In this document: positions 1 to 11,391 of the stretch, one piece after another
Layout: the number at the start of each line of letters is the position of its first letter
Numbering within the stretch: the first letter of the stretch is position 1
Source: Symbiodinium sp. CCMP2592
Lineage: Eukaryota > Sar > Dinophyceae > Suessiales > Symbiodiniaceae
NCBI GenBank assembly: GCA_905221615.1
Contig: CAJNDT010005924.1
Location: 305,060 to 369,059 of the forward strand
DNA length: 64,000 nt
Reading direction: 5' to 3'
Made by a program: the position numbers and the translations under genes
The notes under the pieces: model-generated
Database searches by the model: none
The model's input: only the letters and a program-made list of their open reading frames with translations
Told to the model about the DNA's origin: nothing

Positions 1-2
1 AG

Positions 3-969
3 TTGCTTTTACTGCACAGGCGTGACATCAAGTATGTGAGGGTGATTGCGAAGTCCCCGGTGCATATTACTAAAGAGGCTACTACTGTACTGCTTGAGCG
101 TGTTGGTCTGAAACCCATTCGGACAGCATTCTACGAGGCACGAGGTGAGACTCCGCCAGCTCCTACACAAAAGGACTCAGCCTCGCTCCCTGTTTCTGCA
201 GCTATGCATGCTGCGGCTAGTCGTGGGCTTAGAGAGCTTCTCCCGGGAGCTCGACAACATGTTTGTCCAACATGTGGCATAGGCTTCCCGACGCAGAGTA
301 TCATGCGCAATCATCATGCACGGAAGCACGGCATCAAGCTTGGGAAACAGGCGATACGAGGCGGCGAGGAGTACAAGAAACTGGACATGTCACTCCATAG
401 TGTAGATGGTATGCCGGTTTGCCGACATTGTGGCGCAACCTTTGTGGGATGGCAGGAGTTTCGCATGCACATTCTTAACTCTTGTGAAGTCTGGGATGCA
501 CAAAGGAAGTCTGCACATGGAGAGACAGAGTCCACGAGCAATCAATCAGCTGTCGGGCTTGCTTTGCAGTCCGCTGCGGAGCCCGCACAGAAGACCATAG
601 TCCTGATCAAGGATCGACGTGATGTACTTGACAAGCTTCTAGACAAAACCTGGTATGAGGCCATCTGGCTTCCGGGTGTGAAACAGCGTCTAAGCAATCA
701 TTGTGCATTTTGCGGACAGTGGCTTGCATCTCGAAGTGGTTCTCTGGAGAATCACTTACGACACTCGCACCCTGAGGTGTATCAAAATAGTGCTGAGGTA
801 CAGTCCATGTGTCGTACGGTTCATTACACTCGTTCAAGTCCGTGCGGTGCCTGCGGTGCCACTTTTGCAAGAGGCACAAAACATCAATGCACCCTGCTGA
901 AGCATTTGTGCTACATGAAGGTGAGCCACCCCGAACGCCAAACTCCTGCGAGCTTTCCTCTGGATCTAC
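3..969 (+). CDS. 5'-partial ORF with four C2H2-like zinc fingers
   Basis: The frame is open from the window edge, so the true start lies to the left; the codon at 3 is TTG and not a convincing start. Four Cys-x2-Cys...His-x3/4-His/Cys units are visible at about residues 88-111, 139-161, 237-259 and 281-303; the first begins CPTCGIGF and the third CAFCGQWL. The spacing between fingers is long and irregular, unlike arrayed transcription-factor fingers, and suits nucleic-acid binding by an element protein. The same frame continues without a stop to 3179, but between about 960 and 2260 the protein-like signal is in the +1 frame (ORF at 970), so this domain's end is set by inference. Function beyond nucleic-acid binding is not assigned. 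Confidence 0.5.
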
Positions 970-2259
970 ATGGCTCATTCGGCAGAACCTCTCACTCCCC
1001 TGCAGGAGGTACAATCGTTGCTGAAGCATGCAGTGCCGATGAATGTGGACCCCAGCCTGGGGAAGAGAGACAACCAGGAGGACTTGCAGGGTCAGCTCGA
1101 GGATCAGACGAGGCCCAAGTTTCAGAGACCGGTGTCGAAAGGAGCGGGGGGGAATGGCAAGGGATCAGCTCCCATCACACCTCAGGAACCCTCGAATTCT
1201 TCTGGAGACGGTCCAACAGATCCATTAGTGGCGGCGGCGGCGGCCTTCGCGAAGGGCACGGAGGGCAACAAGCAGCCGGAGGAGACAGCAAGGATGGACA
1301 AGCCAACGGCACGCTCTCAACAAAGAGGTCAAGGCTGGCGAGGGCAACAGAACCAGGGCAATCGGCGAAACTGGTCACAGGGAGGCTGGGGTCAACATCG
1401 CAGACAAGGCCAGGGCTACTATCAGCATTCCAATGCGGAGCACGCGCTGGAGGAAAGCTTGAGATTAGTGGCGAATTTGTGTCTGCGACACGAGGACGAG
1501 TTGGCTCAGAATCGGACGGACCGCGACTTTGTCCTCACGATGGAGACTCGGGAGGGAGCCGTTCTCAGCAAGCTGTTTTCACTGGCACTTCAGTGGAAGA
1601 CACGCAAGGAGGCGGGGACGGTCGACTGCTCGCTACGCCTGGCATTGTTTCTAGGGCTTCTGGAGATTTGGTTGGCGAGACTCAAGGCCTTGGAATCGGA
1701 TACCCCGGAGGCCCAGAAGCTGCGAGATCAAATCCGAGAACAGGGACATGCCTACAACATGGAGGGCCAGCCGGAGAAGGACTTGCAATGGCCTTATGTG
1801 AAGTGGGAAGCAGAGAAGGAGAAATTGGTCCCGGTGCCGAACGTGGCGCCGCTCTCGCAAAGTCAGATCGTGGAAAGCTTAACTTTGATACAGCAGCTAG
1901 CGGGCGCCCCCAATGTGCTTCTCAAATTTCACTCGACGCGGAGGATGGTGGAGAAGTACGAGGGGGAGACCGTCACTTTTCTGCTGACCATCGGTATGCG
2001 AACCCCGCAAGCCGCGCAGATGTGGGGACTTCTGACCACACTGTGCGGGAACACGTGTGGCAAGATCGTGGGCATGCGTCTACGACCGGCCAAAATGGAG
2101 CGCCAACCCTTGGCGAGGATCCTGGCGGAAAGATTCCCGCCACCAATGCGCAAGGAGGCGGGGGTGGAGCTCTCGAGCAAGCTCGAGCGCGATGGCTCGA
2201 GGCCCACAGGAGCTATGGAGGAAGATCAGGTGACCAAAAAGGTGGAGCCCGCCCAGTGA
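970..2259 (+). CDS. Element-type ORF, 429 aa, unknown function
   Basis: An ATG at 970 opens a 429-residue frame, +1 relative to its neighbours, ending in TGA at 2257-2259. Residues 1-130 are hydrophilic, rich in Gly, Gln, Lys and Pro, and look disordered. From about residue 155 the protein becomes helical and looks folded, with segments such as EESLRLVANLCLRHEDEL and LFLGLLEIWLARLKALES, and it ends in a basic and acidic tail. No family is recognised. A basic disordered N-terminus followed by a helical body would suit a nucleic-acid-binding, gag-like or ORF1-like protein, but that is inference. It overlaps an equally open frame 0 for its whole length, and the start follows a frame-1 stop at 898-900. 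Confidence 0.55.
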   Translation: MAHSAEPLTPLQEVQSLLKHAVPMNVDPSLGKRDNQEDLQGQLEDQTRPKFQRPVSKGAGGNGKGSAPITPQEPSNSSGDGPTDPLVAAAAAFAKGTEGNKQPEETARMDKPTARSQQRGQGWRGQQNQGNRRNWSQGGWGQHRRQGQGYYQHSNAEHALEESLRLVANLCLRHEDELAQNRTDRDFVLTMETREGAVLSKLFSLALQWKTRKEAGTVDCSLRLALFLGLLEIWLARLKALESDTPEAQKLRDQIREQGHAYNMEGQPEKDLQWPYVKWEAEKEKLVPVPNVAPLSQSQIVESLTLIQQLAGAPNVLLKFHSTRRMVEKYEGETVTFLLTIGMRTPQAAQMWGLLTTLCGNTCGKIVGMRLRPAKMERQPLARILAERFPPPMRKEAGVELSSKLERDGSRPTGAMEEDQVTKKVEPAQ

Positions 2260-2327
2260 TCTCTCTGGAGTCTCGCGAGACTGAGGGCGCCGACGATCCT
2301 CCAAGGCGCTCGACTGCCCACTATCGC

Positions 2328-3179
2328 ATGCCCATGTTTGTTTTGCAAAATCACACCAATGTATGCTACATCAATGCATGTTGTCACATGCTCTTTTGCA
2401 TGGGTGACAATGATGATGGGGGCTTCTACTTTGGCAGGCTTCAGCAGGCAATGAGCAGCATCCCTCTGGAAGGCATGGTACACTTAACCTCCTTGTCATC
2501 CTGGACAACTGCTCTGGCAGGCTGGTCTCGCCTACATCAGCAACACGATGCTGCTGAGTTCATTGGGCACCTCCTTGCCTTCTCCCGACCGCCAGCTTTT
2601 CAAGGCGGGTGGCAAGCTCGCCGACCACCGGATGCGCCTGCATCTGAACCTGCATCCACAATGCCTTTTACGGTGACTGATGCAGGACACTGTTACAGCC
2701 CTTTGGTCATGGATGTTCGAGGCCATACGCTGCAACATTGTGTATTTGATTGGCACTTCCAGCAGGCCTCTCTTCATGCTCTGACAATGCCACCGCCCCG
2801 ATGTCTTGTACTGAACTTAAAGCGGTACGATTATCAGATGGGAGCTGTGGTTAAGGACAACTCCTCCGTTGCGGTTCCAGCTGGATCCTTGGTGCGACTC
2901 CCATGCTTTCTCAATGCTGATGATGGTTCCACATGCATCATCACTTATGAAGTTGTGGCGATCGTCTATCACATCGGGCATGCACCGACTTCAGGTCATT
3001 ATCGTGCGGCTCTGATGACAATCCTTGCAGCTTCTGAGTCAGAGCGAGAGCCCTCCTACTTTCTTTCAGATGACAACGTTGGTCTTCAGTTTGCAGGGCA
3101 CCAGCATGTGGACATAGACCGTAACGGCTACTTGTTTGGCCTCCGGAGACTCGAGGGTAGTAGTATGCACGATCCGTAA
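2328..3179 (+). CDS. Ubiquitin-specific protease (peptidase C19) domain
   Basis: A cysteine protease of the USP/UBP class that removes ubiquitin from proteins. The Cys box is LQNHTNVCYINACCHML (catalytic Cys codon 2364-2366), followed by QQHDAAEFIGHLLAF, which matches the conserved Asp-Ala-x-Glu-Phe block. The His box is GHAPTSGHYRAAL (His codon 2997-2999) and is followed by YFLSDDN, which carries the third catalytic residue (Asp around 3069). LVLNLKRYD matches the usual FxLxRF-type strand. All catalytic residues are present, so activity is plausible. At about 283 residues the domain is compact for the family. The chosen ATG (2328) is the first before the Cys box, but the frame is open upstream, so translation as part of a longer polyprotein or after frameshifting is possible. 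TAA ends it at 3179. Confidence 0.75.
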   Translation: MPMFVLQNHTNVCYINACCHMLFCMGDNDDGGFYFGRLQQAMSSIPLEGMVHLTSLSSWTTALAGWSRLHQQHDAAEFIGHLLAFSRPPAFQGGWQARRPPDAPASEPASTMPFTVTDAGHCYSPLVMDVRGHTLQHCVFDWHFQQASLHALTMPPPRCLVLNLKRYDYQMGAVVKDNSSVAVPAGSLVRLPCFLNADDGSTCIITYEVVAIVYHIGHAPTSGHYRAALMTILAASESEREPSYFLSDDNVGLQFAGHQHVDIDRNGYLFGLRRLEGSSMHDP

Positions 3180-3372
3180 CATACGGGTCTCTTGAGTCTG
3201 CTTAGTGCTACGGCACGGGACTCTCGTTTTGCGATTTCCAAGTACTCAATTATGGATGGTGTCATAAGACACTGCTGTTATCGCTGAAAAGGCGTGGAGC
3301 AGCCGGATTCCTTCAGAATCTGATCCACTGGACGCATAGCTTCGCTCGACGTGGCTGCGATGCAAAGTCAAA

Positions 3373-3895
<523 letters not shown>

Positions 3896-4082
3896 TAAAC
3901 CTTAAACCCTACTCGGTCCTGGTCTTGGCTTGGCCGTCCAGCTGCGCCGTTGTCAGGCGTCGAGGATGGTTCTCGCCCCGCTCCTTAGTGCTTTGGGCTT
4001 TAGGCTGAAGGCCTTTAAGGATGGACTACGCATTGGCATATTGCCTCGGAACCTGGGGGCCTGGCTGCTCGTACCGAAGAGC

Positions 4083-4690
4083 CTTGGAGCCTTGGAGCCT
4101 GTCAACGAAGAGCTTGCATCGCAAACCAGGCAACATTCCCTGTTCATTCCGGCAGCCGTGGAGCCCTGGCGCCCGGAACCCTTGCATTTCAACCACAGTT
4201 AGGCTTGGCCCGGAGCCAGAGGCCAAGGAGGTTGGAGCCTTGGAGCTTGGGAGCCTTGCTTCACATTTCGACCACAGTCAGGCTTGGCCCGGAGCCAGAG
4301 GTCAAGGAGGGTCACCATCTTCAGGTAGGGAGCTTGGAGCCTTGCTTTACATTTCGACCACAGCTAGGCGGCTTCAGGCTCCGCAAACGCCAAGAAGGGT
4401 CCCCCTTTTCATTTCGGTAGCCTTGGAGCCTTGGAGCATTGCCTTACATTTCGACCACAGTTAGGCTTGGCCCGGAGCCAGAGGCCAAGGAGGGTCCCCC
4501 TTTTCATTTCTACATTTGGACCGGGAGCCAAAGGCAAGCAGGGTCCCACTTTCTGGAGCCTTGGAGCCTTTTGGCGCAAAGCCAGCTTGGAGCCTTGCCT
4601 TGCGAACGACTAGACTTAAAATGATTCGACCCCAGGAAAATTCCTGCCTGCGAACCTGGGAGCCAAGGAGCCAAGGAGCCAAAGAGCACT
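4083..4690. repeat. Imperfect tandem repeat built on the GGAGCCT motif
   Basis: Four to five imperfect units of roughly 80-100 bases share the core CATTTCGACCACAG followed by TTAGGCTTGGCCCGGAGCC (starting near 4186, 4264, 4349, 4447 and, diverged, 4510). They are separated by GGAGCCTT runs. No protein is supported here. Confidence 0.8.
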
Positions 4691-4714
4691 GTCATTAACT
4701 GCTGCAGTACAGGA

Positions 4715-7700
4715 CTATGACGCACGAACTTTCTTGGGTTTCTTGGGGGGCAAATGCCTCATCTGTACACCAGCACCGGACAATGTCCGCTTCTGGGACA
4801 ACCCGCGGACGGTGCGGAGGAAATTCCAGATATCGGCCTCTCCATTGATCGTGTAGGTGGTGCGCCTCTTGGTAGCAAATTGAGTGGGCAGTGGTGTGCC
4901 GATAGCAACACGCCACTTCGACTGGGGCAACTTCTCACAGAATCGCAGGGCCTCGACGATGGCACGGGTCCTGACTGATTGAACTTAAATTGAACCCAAA
5001 CCCAACCCTAGACAATAAACCCTTCAACCCGAAACCCTTGAACCTCAGTGTCTGTGCCACCGAGCAACAGTTGACAGCTCTTGGCGATCTCAAGGCCGAC
5101 CAGCCTCGAAGTTGCAGCTGTGTTGAAGGACAAGAACGACTTCTCAGCATCAATTGTCGGATTGTCCAAGTATGCCAGAATCGCCTCCCTGGAGGCAAGC
5201 ACTTTGCCAAAGCCGTACGCAATGATCAAGGCAGGAACCTGGGATGAAACACGTCAACGTGTACCAGCAGTGACGATCTAAGCCTGGCATCATCCGACTT
5301 TTAAACATTTTAATTAAAAGCTTGGGACCAGTCGGTCGCTGCGGACCGTCTCCACATAGGACAGTTGTTCGAGGACCAGGATATCGGCGGATTCATACTC
5401 GTACGGTCCAAGAATCTGGAAATGCTTGTTGCCTTGCAGCGACTTGCTGTCCGTGTAGCGACGATAGACCGGACATAGCTTCAGAGCTCGTTTGCGGAGG
5501 ATTCTTTGCAAGACGGATGACCGATCCTTCTCGTGGCCGTGCTGCACCATGCGCAAACCGCCAAGCCGTGCCGCCGTTGTTGTGTAAGCAATCTTGCCAG
5601 AGGATCGTCTCCGCGCTTCCTCTTGGTGACCTTGGCTGGATGACAATGACAATGTGTATGACACTTCAAATGACTTAGCACGGAAAGCAACCGTTGTGCT
5701 GCTGAGTCACCGTCATATTTCTGCTGTGTGCGTGCACGGAAATTCTCCAAATGCTTGAGGGCATCTGGTGTGGGGCGGGCGAAAGCCCAACGTGTGCCAG
5801 CAACGCTGTTCTGGGCAGAGGCAGACGCTGCCGGCAAAGGCAGGCTCAAGCCCGGCACGAAAGAGGCCGGCTTCCACGACCTGCCTTTCGAAGCAGCTGC
5901 CTCTGCTCTCTTCGCTGCCTCGGCGGCGGCTGCTTCACGGCCTCTGACAATTGCAGCCAGAGTTCCAGAACGTGCCTGGCGTGGCTTGCTGGGCCCCTGC
6001 TTTCGTTCTTTGTTGTAGGTCATGCGGAACCGACGCCCAAAGTGACGAATCCACAGTTCACCACAAAGAACCCCGAAGTCAGTTGGGGTCAGCACGGCAC
6101 CTTCGCTCTCCGGCTTCCGGAAAAATTCTTCCTCTCGCTGGGGACCTTCAACTGCCACCTCGAGGATGGAGGCAATGGTTGAGCCATTTGGAGTGAGGGG
6201 TCCGGAATGCGCCTCCAGCTGTGTGAGCAAGTGTCCCAAATCCCTTTCCAGCGTGGTCGTGTTGATCTTCAAGGACAAGAAGAAAGCAATGAGGGCATGA
6301 CAATCCTCTGTCCATGGAAGTTTGTGTGCATGCCGTGCACGCCACGCTGGCCGAAGCAACCAAGACCACGCATGTTTGTTCCCGAAGCCTGGGTCCTTTG
6401 ACTTAGCTGCTTCTAGAAGAGGATGCAATTTGCGAGCAAATCGTCCAAACAGCACGGCTGTACCGTGCGAAAGCTTGAGCATATCACAGAGCTTGCGTGT
6501 AGAGTCCACTAGCTCCTGTTGTCGGTTCGTCTCCTGCCACAGCCGAAGGTGGAATACCTGCAGAGCCACGGCGATCTCATCCTCCGTCAGATCTACTCGC
6601 AAACGCTCCAGCATCGCCTCGACCACGTGCGCCATAGTTCCCATGATCTGCCTTACATCAGAAATGCCGGCCTTCGTGCACAGGTAGTGGACTCTGTTGC
6701 CATAGAAGATCCTAGGTTTGCCACGGCGGGCATACCAGCGAAGCCTACTGGAACACAACCGCTATGACGACGACAAACTTGCAGGGTAGTTGCGGCTCTG
6801 GTGTCTGGATCTCCTCGTAAACTAACTGGGTTGCACACCTCCTGGGAGCCTGGGAGCCTGGAGCCTCGGAGCCGTCCACGGAACTGGGAACCTGCGAGCT
6901 GTCGGAGAGGCTGTATCCATCCACAAATAAGAACCGCTGGCGCTTGGTGAACTCTTCCAGCACTCTGGGGGTGCAGGATACATCTGGATCCTCAATGTCA
7001 AAGTTCCTGCGCAAGAAACCCAGGCACTCAGATGTGTAGTCGCAAGTGAGTCCACAGCGCATGAGGGCTGCTGCATTCATGTTTTGCAAGGCGCGCTCTG
7101 CTCGGGAGCGAATCTCGACCGTGTTTCTCTCCTGTGTGTCATACAACGGACATTTCAACATACATGACATACATGCGTAGAGTACATACATACTATTACA
7201 TTTACATACATACATGCATACATACTACATACATAATACTTACATACATTAAATTACATACATACATACATACATACATACAAACATACAAACATACAAA
7301 CATACAAACATACATACTATACATACATAACATACTACGATACATACACACATACATACAAACATTCAATGTTTAAAATAATTTAATTTATTAATATTAA
7401 ATTAGTTCATACTCAGTCATACAATACATACATACATACATACATACATACATGCCATACATACATACATACATACATACATACACACATACATACATAC
7501 TATACATACATACATACATACATCATACATACATACATACATACATACATACATACATACATACATACTATACATACATACATACATTGTATTATGTTAA
7601 TAATAATATGTCTAATAATACCTACATGCATACATACATACATACATACAATGCCAATACAATACATACATACATACATACATACATACGTATCATACAT

Positions 7701-7916
7701 ACATACATACATACAAACATATACATACATACATAATACATACACACATACATACTTTAAATTTCTTAACGCTACACATACATACATACATACTACATAC
7801 ATACATACATACATACCTACATACATACGTACATGCATACATACTTACATCCATGCTTTACTTACATAATACATACTACATACATACATGCATACATACA
7901 TACTCATACATAATAC

Positions 7917-7947
<31 letters not shown>

Positions 7948-10102
7948 CGTACATGCCATACATACATACATACATACAATTCAATTTAGATACTACACAT
8001 TGAAAGTGAATTACCATGCATTAATACATACATACATACATACATACATACATACATACTACATATCATATACATAATACTAAGACTACATACTTAGTTA
8101 TTATTGAATAAAAGTTAATATATTATTAAATAGTTATTAATCATTGTCATTAATATTTATTAATCTAAATTATTATTATTATTATTATTATTATTAATTA
8201 ATATTAAAATAATAATTACGTACATACATACATCCGCACATACATGCATTAATACAATCCATACTAAGACTAAGATTTAATACACAATAATTAAATTAAA
8301 ATAAATAATAATTATTAAATTTAATAATTTTAAAATTTGTTTGACATAAGGACAAGACTCGTCAGCAGCCTGCATAGCACATAAGACCGCCATAGCACGA
8401 ATCATGCACAAGTACTTCAGCATTGGTGTGGCCGACGAGTCAAACCGAGGTTGGGAGAACGACAACGCTCGGATCACCTTCTCCACACCAGCCTGGGAGC
8501 CATGGAGCCTGAGAACCTCTTGCTGGGCCGCCATGAGCCTGGCCTTCCAGACTTCTGAGTTCTGGATGTCCGGGATAAGCGCATGCTTGCCCTTGCCGGG
8601 AGCAAACAAACGCTCCCACTGGTCTTGGAACTCGGGCATGGCGTGAAGAGGGTCCTGGTAGGCAATACGAACCTGGTGCGCAGGATCATGGCTTACCCAG
8701 ACCAGGTTAGGATACTGGCCGCCAGTGACCAACAACCTTCCACACTTCCGGGCAGATGTGCACTGATCGGCTGCAAAGTGCCGCAGTGCAGCTTCAAGCG
8801 GCTGCAGGACTCCTCGTCAGTTTTGCCTTCCGGATCCTGACAGGCCCTGTCAATGACTATGCCTATGCTGTCTGCCATCACCTGACTCTTGTCCGCATCG
8901 TGCTCCTCCAATGTGTTTTCAGGAACACTGGCACCTGTCTTGTAGACCCCAAGCAAGCCATCGGCGACAAGCGGGCCATCCTCCGAGCCTTGGGAGCCTT
9001 GGGAGCCTTGGGGACCTTGGGAGCCTGGAGCCGCTGACTGCTTGGCAGTGCGCGGTGGAACATCGCAACGGTACCTCACCAAACGATACTCCTTGCGGTC
9101 GTCCACGGACAAGCTGATGCTGGTGGCTTGTTCGAGACGCTGCTTGCGAACACTCTTGACAGCCCAGTGCATAACAAGAATCATGTTCTTGAGACCTCAG
9201 ATGATTAATTAAATTATTTGTCCAATTTTAAATTTAAATGTGCCAAAATAAAATGTCAACAATCTGAAACCTTAGGCCTTTTAAAGTGCTGCATCCTGGC
9301 TCACACTGTCAAGCTTCGTGTTCCTGCCAGCAGCGAAGTCTTCCGTGGAATAGAATTTCACGGCACCTTTGAAAGAAGATGCTGTCCGGCACGCCCGCCA
9401 CGCTCGCAGCCAATCTGCCGGCTGAGGAACGTTGCCGGAGAAGAGGTGCTGATGCTTGATGCTGTAAGGCAAGCACTGTGAGATCGGCGTGTCAGGAGCT
9501 AGGTAAACCTTCGTGGCCACCTGGTGAACGAAGGTCTTGCTGTGAGCGTGTATGCAGCATGCCTGCATCGCACTCCTGCCAAAGTCTGCGACTGATGCCT
9601 TAAATCACAGCTGACAACGACAACATGATGCGGTCCTTGATCGGACCTCATAGGCACCCCACTTGGTAGAGAGGCGACTGCCCAGCCTTAGGCATTTAGG
9701 GCTGCGAAAGTTGGGCTGGTCACGGTCAGCCTTAATTTGATCACAAAGGGGCTATCCGCTCGCACTACACTGCACAATTCGGCCGGACTGCAACCTCTTC
9801 CGCTCTGCTGGGTTCTGTGCCAAAACATTCATCAAGTGTGCACAAAAGTGACAGCCGATGCCCCAATCGCCTCCTCGGCGAGCTGGTCTCTGGCCCAGCC
9901 AAACTGTCCGCTGCTGCTTGCCCCAAGACGTGTGGGTGAGGCTTCCGGCTTTGCTCCAAACTTCCTGGAAGCGAAGGAACCTGACTGACATGTTGGGATT
10001 GTATGCAAACGGACGAGATCAAGTCGAGAATGCCGGAAGCAAGAACCAACCAGCAACTGCAACATAGTCAAGTAGCAAGTCTGCCACAAACAATAACGAT
10101 CC

Positions 10103-10194
<92 letters not shown>

Positions 10195-10239
10195 GAGGAG
10201 AGAGAGACAGAGAGAGAGGAGAGAGAGACAGAGAGAGAC

Positions 10240-10326
<87 letters not shown>

Positions 10327-10330
10327 GAGA

Positions 10331-10361
<31 letters not shown>

Positions 10362-10937
10362 CGACGGAGAGAGAGAGAGAGAGAGAGAGAGCCACCGAGA
10401 GAGAGAGAGAGAGAGAAACACGACAGCAAGATGATAAAGAACCAAAATGAAAAAATAGATTGACATGTAATGTGTATGCATGCATGGCAGGCATGTAAGT
10501 ATGTATGTATGTAGTATGTCTAGTTGCCCGGTTCAGAAACCCTATTAATAATAAGACCATTTATGATTTAAATATTTATGATTTAAATTTCTTTAAATAT
10601 TAAATAAAATTATAAATTAAATAATAACTTAAATTAAAATTAGGGTTTCTGAACCGGGCAGCTTGCATCGGCTGCATTTCTCGTCGCCACCACGATGGCG
10701 AGCCAAATGCTCTGCATCGCTCTCAGTCGCGAGACCAACATCGCCACATCCCTTTCCGGTGTCGTCGTCGCCCTCCTGAGCCCGGCCTTCGCCGGACTCG
10801 AGCCGAAGCTTCTTCGGGGCCGCAGGCACGGATCCTTGTGGACCTCGTCTTTTTTTTGTCGGCGTCCGGTCCTGCTTCCGGGAGCGTAGTCCGAACCGAG
10901 CGGCAAGACCACGCAGGGTGCGGCTACCCACTGGCAT
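4715..10937 (-). CDS. Unrecognised multi-exon gene, at least nine coding blocks
   Basis: Blocks that read like real protein follow each other on the minus strand: 10937-10660 (basic, ends EKCSRCKL), 9990-9770 (WGKQQRTVWLG, then GIGCHFCAHL), 9568-9285, 9184-8830 (ISLSVDDRKEYRLVRYRCDV), 8828-8340 (NLVWVSHDPAHQVRIAYQD), 7110-6790, 6745-5660 (the longest, about 360 residues), 5625-5314, 5240-5040 and 4975-4715 (ends PPKKPKKVRAS, stop). Between them are AT-rich tracts, a TACA microsatellite, a GA microsatellite and telomere-like bits, which fit introns. Two CxxC pairs near the N-terminus suggest a small zinc-binding module. No enzyme motif is recognised. The frame changes near 8830 and 5640 with no clear intron, so decay or a sequence error is possible. 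The grouping into one gene is an inference from order, strand and spacing. Confidence 0.5.
7140..8260. repeat. (TACA)n tetranucleotide microsatellite
   Basis: About 1.1 kb of TACA/CATA units, broken by short AT-rich patches (about 7370-7420, 7590-7620, 8085-8215). It lies between two coding blocks of the minus-strand gene and is probably intronic. All frames through it are repeat artefacts. Confidence 0.95.
10106..10420. repeat. (GA)n microsatellite
   Basis: About 310 bases of GA units with scattered GACA, GGAGA and GAAA variants, in the presumed intron between the 10937-10660 and 9990-9770 coding blocks. Confidence 0.95.
10525..10660. repeat. 20-bp perfect inverted repeat around an AT-rich core
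   Basis: The arms at 10525-10544 and 10641-10660 are exact reverse complements (left arm begins TGCCCGGTTCAGAAACC). The 96-base core is almost wholly A/T. On the minus strand the right-hand arm begins right where the coding block ending EKCSRCKL runs out, so the element may form part of the intron and supply its splice region. Confidence 0.8.
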
Positions 10938-11391
10938 TGAAATCCTGGGGGCCTTGGAGCCTTGAGCCTGGGAGCCTGAAGCGACCGCGCAGCACTTACG
11001 ATGACAAGCAAACGCAACCGTGGCAACCGTGCTAAGACTGGAACTGAATCAGACTCTGCAACTGGTCCAACCGACTCCGACTAACCCGAGAACCGCGCCT
11101 CCAGCTTCCCGTTCGATCCGACAGCGAGCAGCTGCCTGGCAGACGTGAGGGTATTACCCCGAGTCAAGCAGCCCGAATGGCACAACACTGCGAACTCCTA
11201 TGCACACTGCGGCGGTTTGTTTCACTGGGAGTCGGCAGGGTGACCCAGTCCAAATAATCTGTACTGCTCGGAGCAGGCTTTCCCGAATTTTGCACCCGGC
11301 CTCACCTAAGTCAGTCTATGATGCCAACTCCGAGTGGCCAAATTAGAAAACGCATGCCATTCTCCGTCATAATATGACGAATTAATGACTA

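Larger units (their letters stand above)
1..3179 (+). mobile_element. 3' portion of a retroelement-like unit: zinc fingers, second ORF, deubiquitinase
   Basis: Three coding blocks lie head to tail on the plus strand, without introns, and the first is cut by the left window edge. In order they are a block with four C2H2-like fingers, a hydrophilic ORF in another frame (970-2259), and a peptidase C19 (ubiquitin-specific protease) domain. No reverse transcriptase motif is visible in the window. The opening of the first block, before the fingers, could be the tail of a polymerase ORF lying to the left; that is inference. A TAG microsatellite starts about 195 bases after the last stop, like the simple-sequence tails of some LINEs. 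It could instead be a host multi-domain gene with a frameshift. The plus orientation differs from every recognised host gene here. Confidence 0.55.

Noticed and set aside
7134-8077. Several Tyr/His/Thr-rich frames
   Set aside because: Translations of the TACA microsatellite; no other sequence character.
9832-10560. 242-residue Leu/Ser-rich frame on the minus strand
   Set aside because: Most of it is the GA microsatellite read as Ser-Leu; only its last part overlaps a real coding block in another frame.
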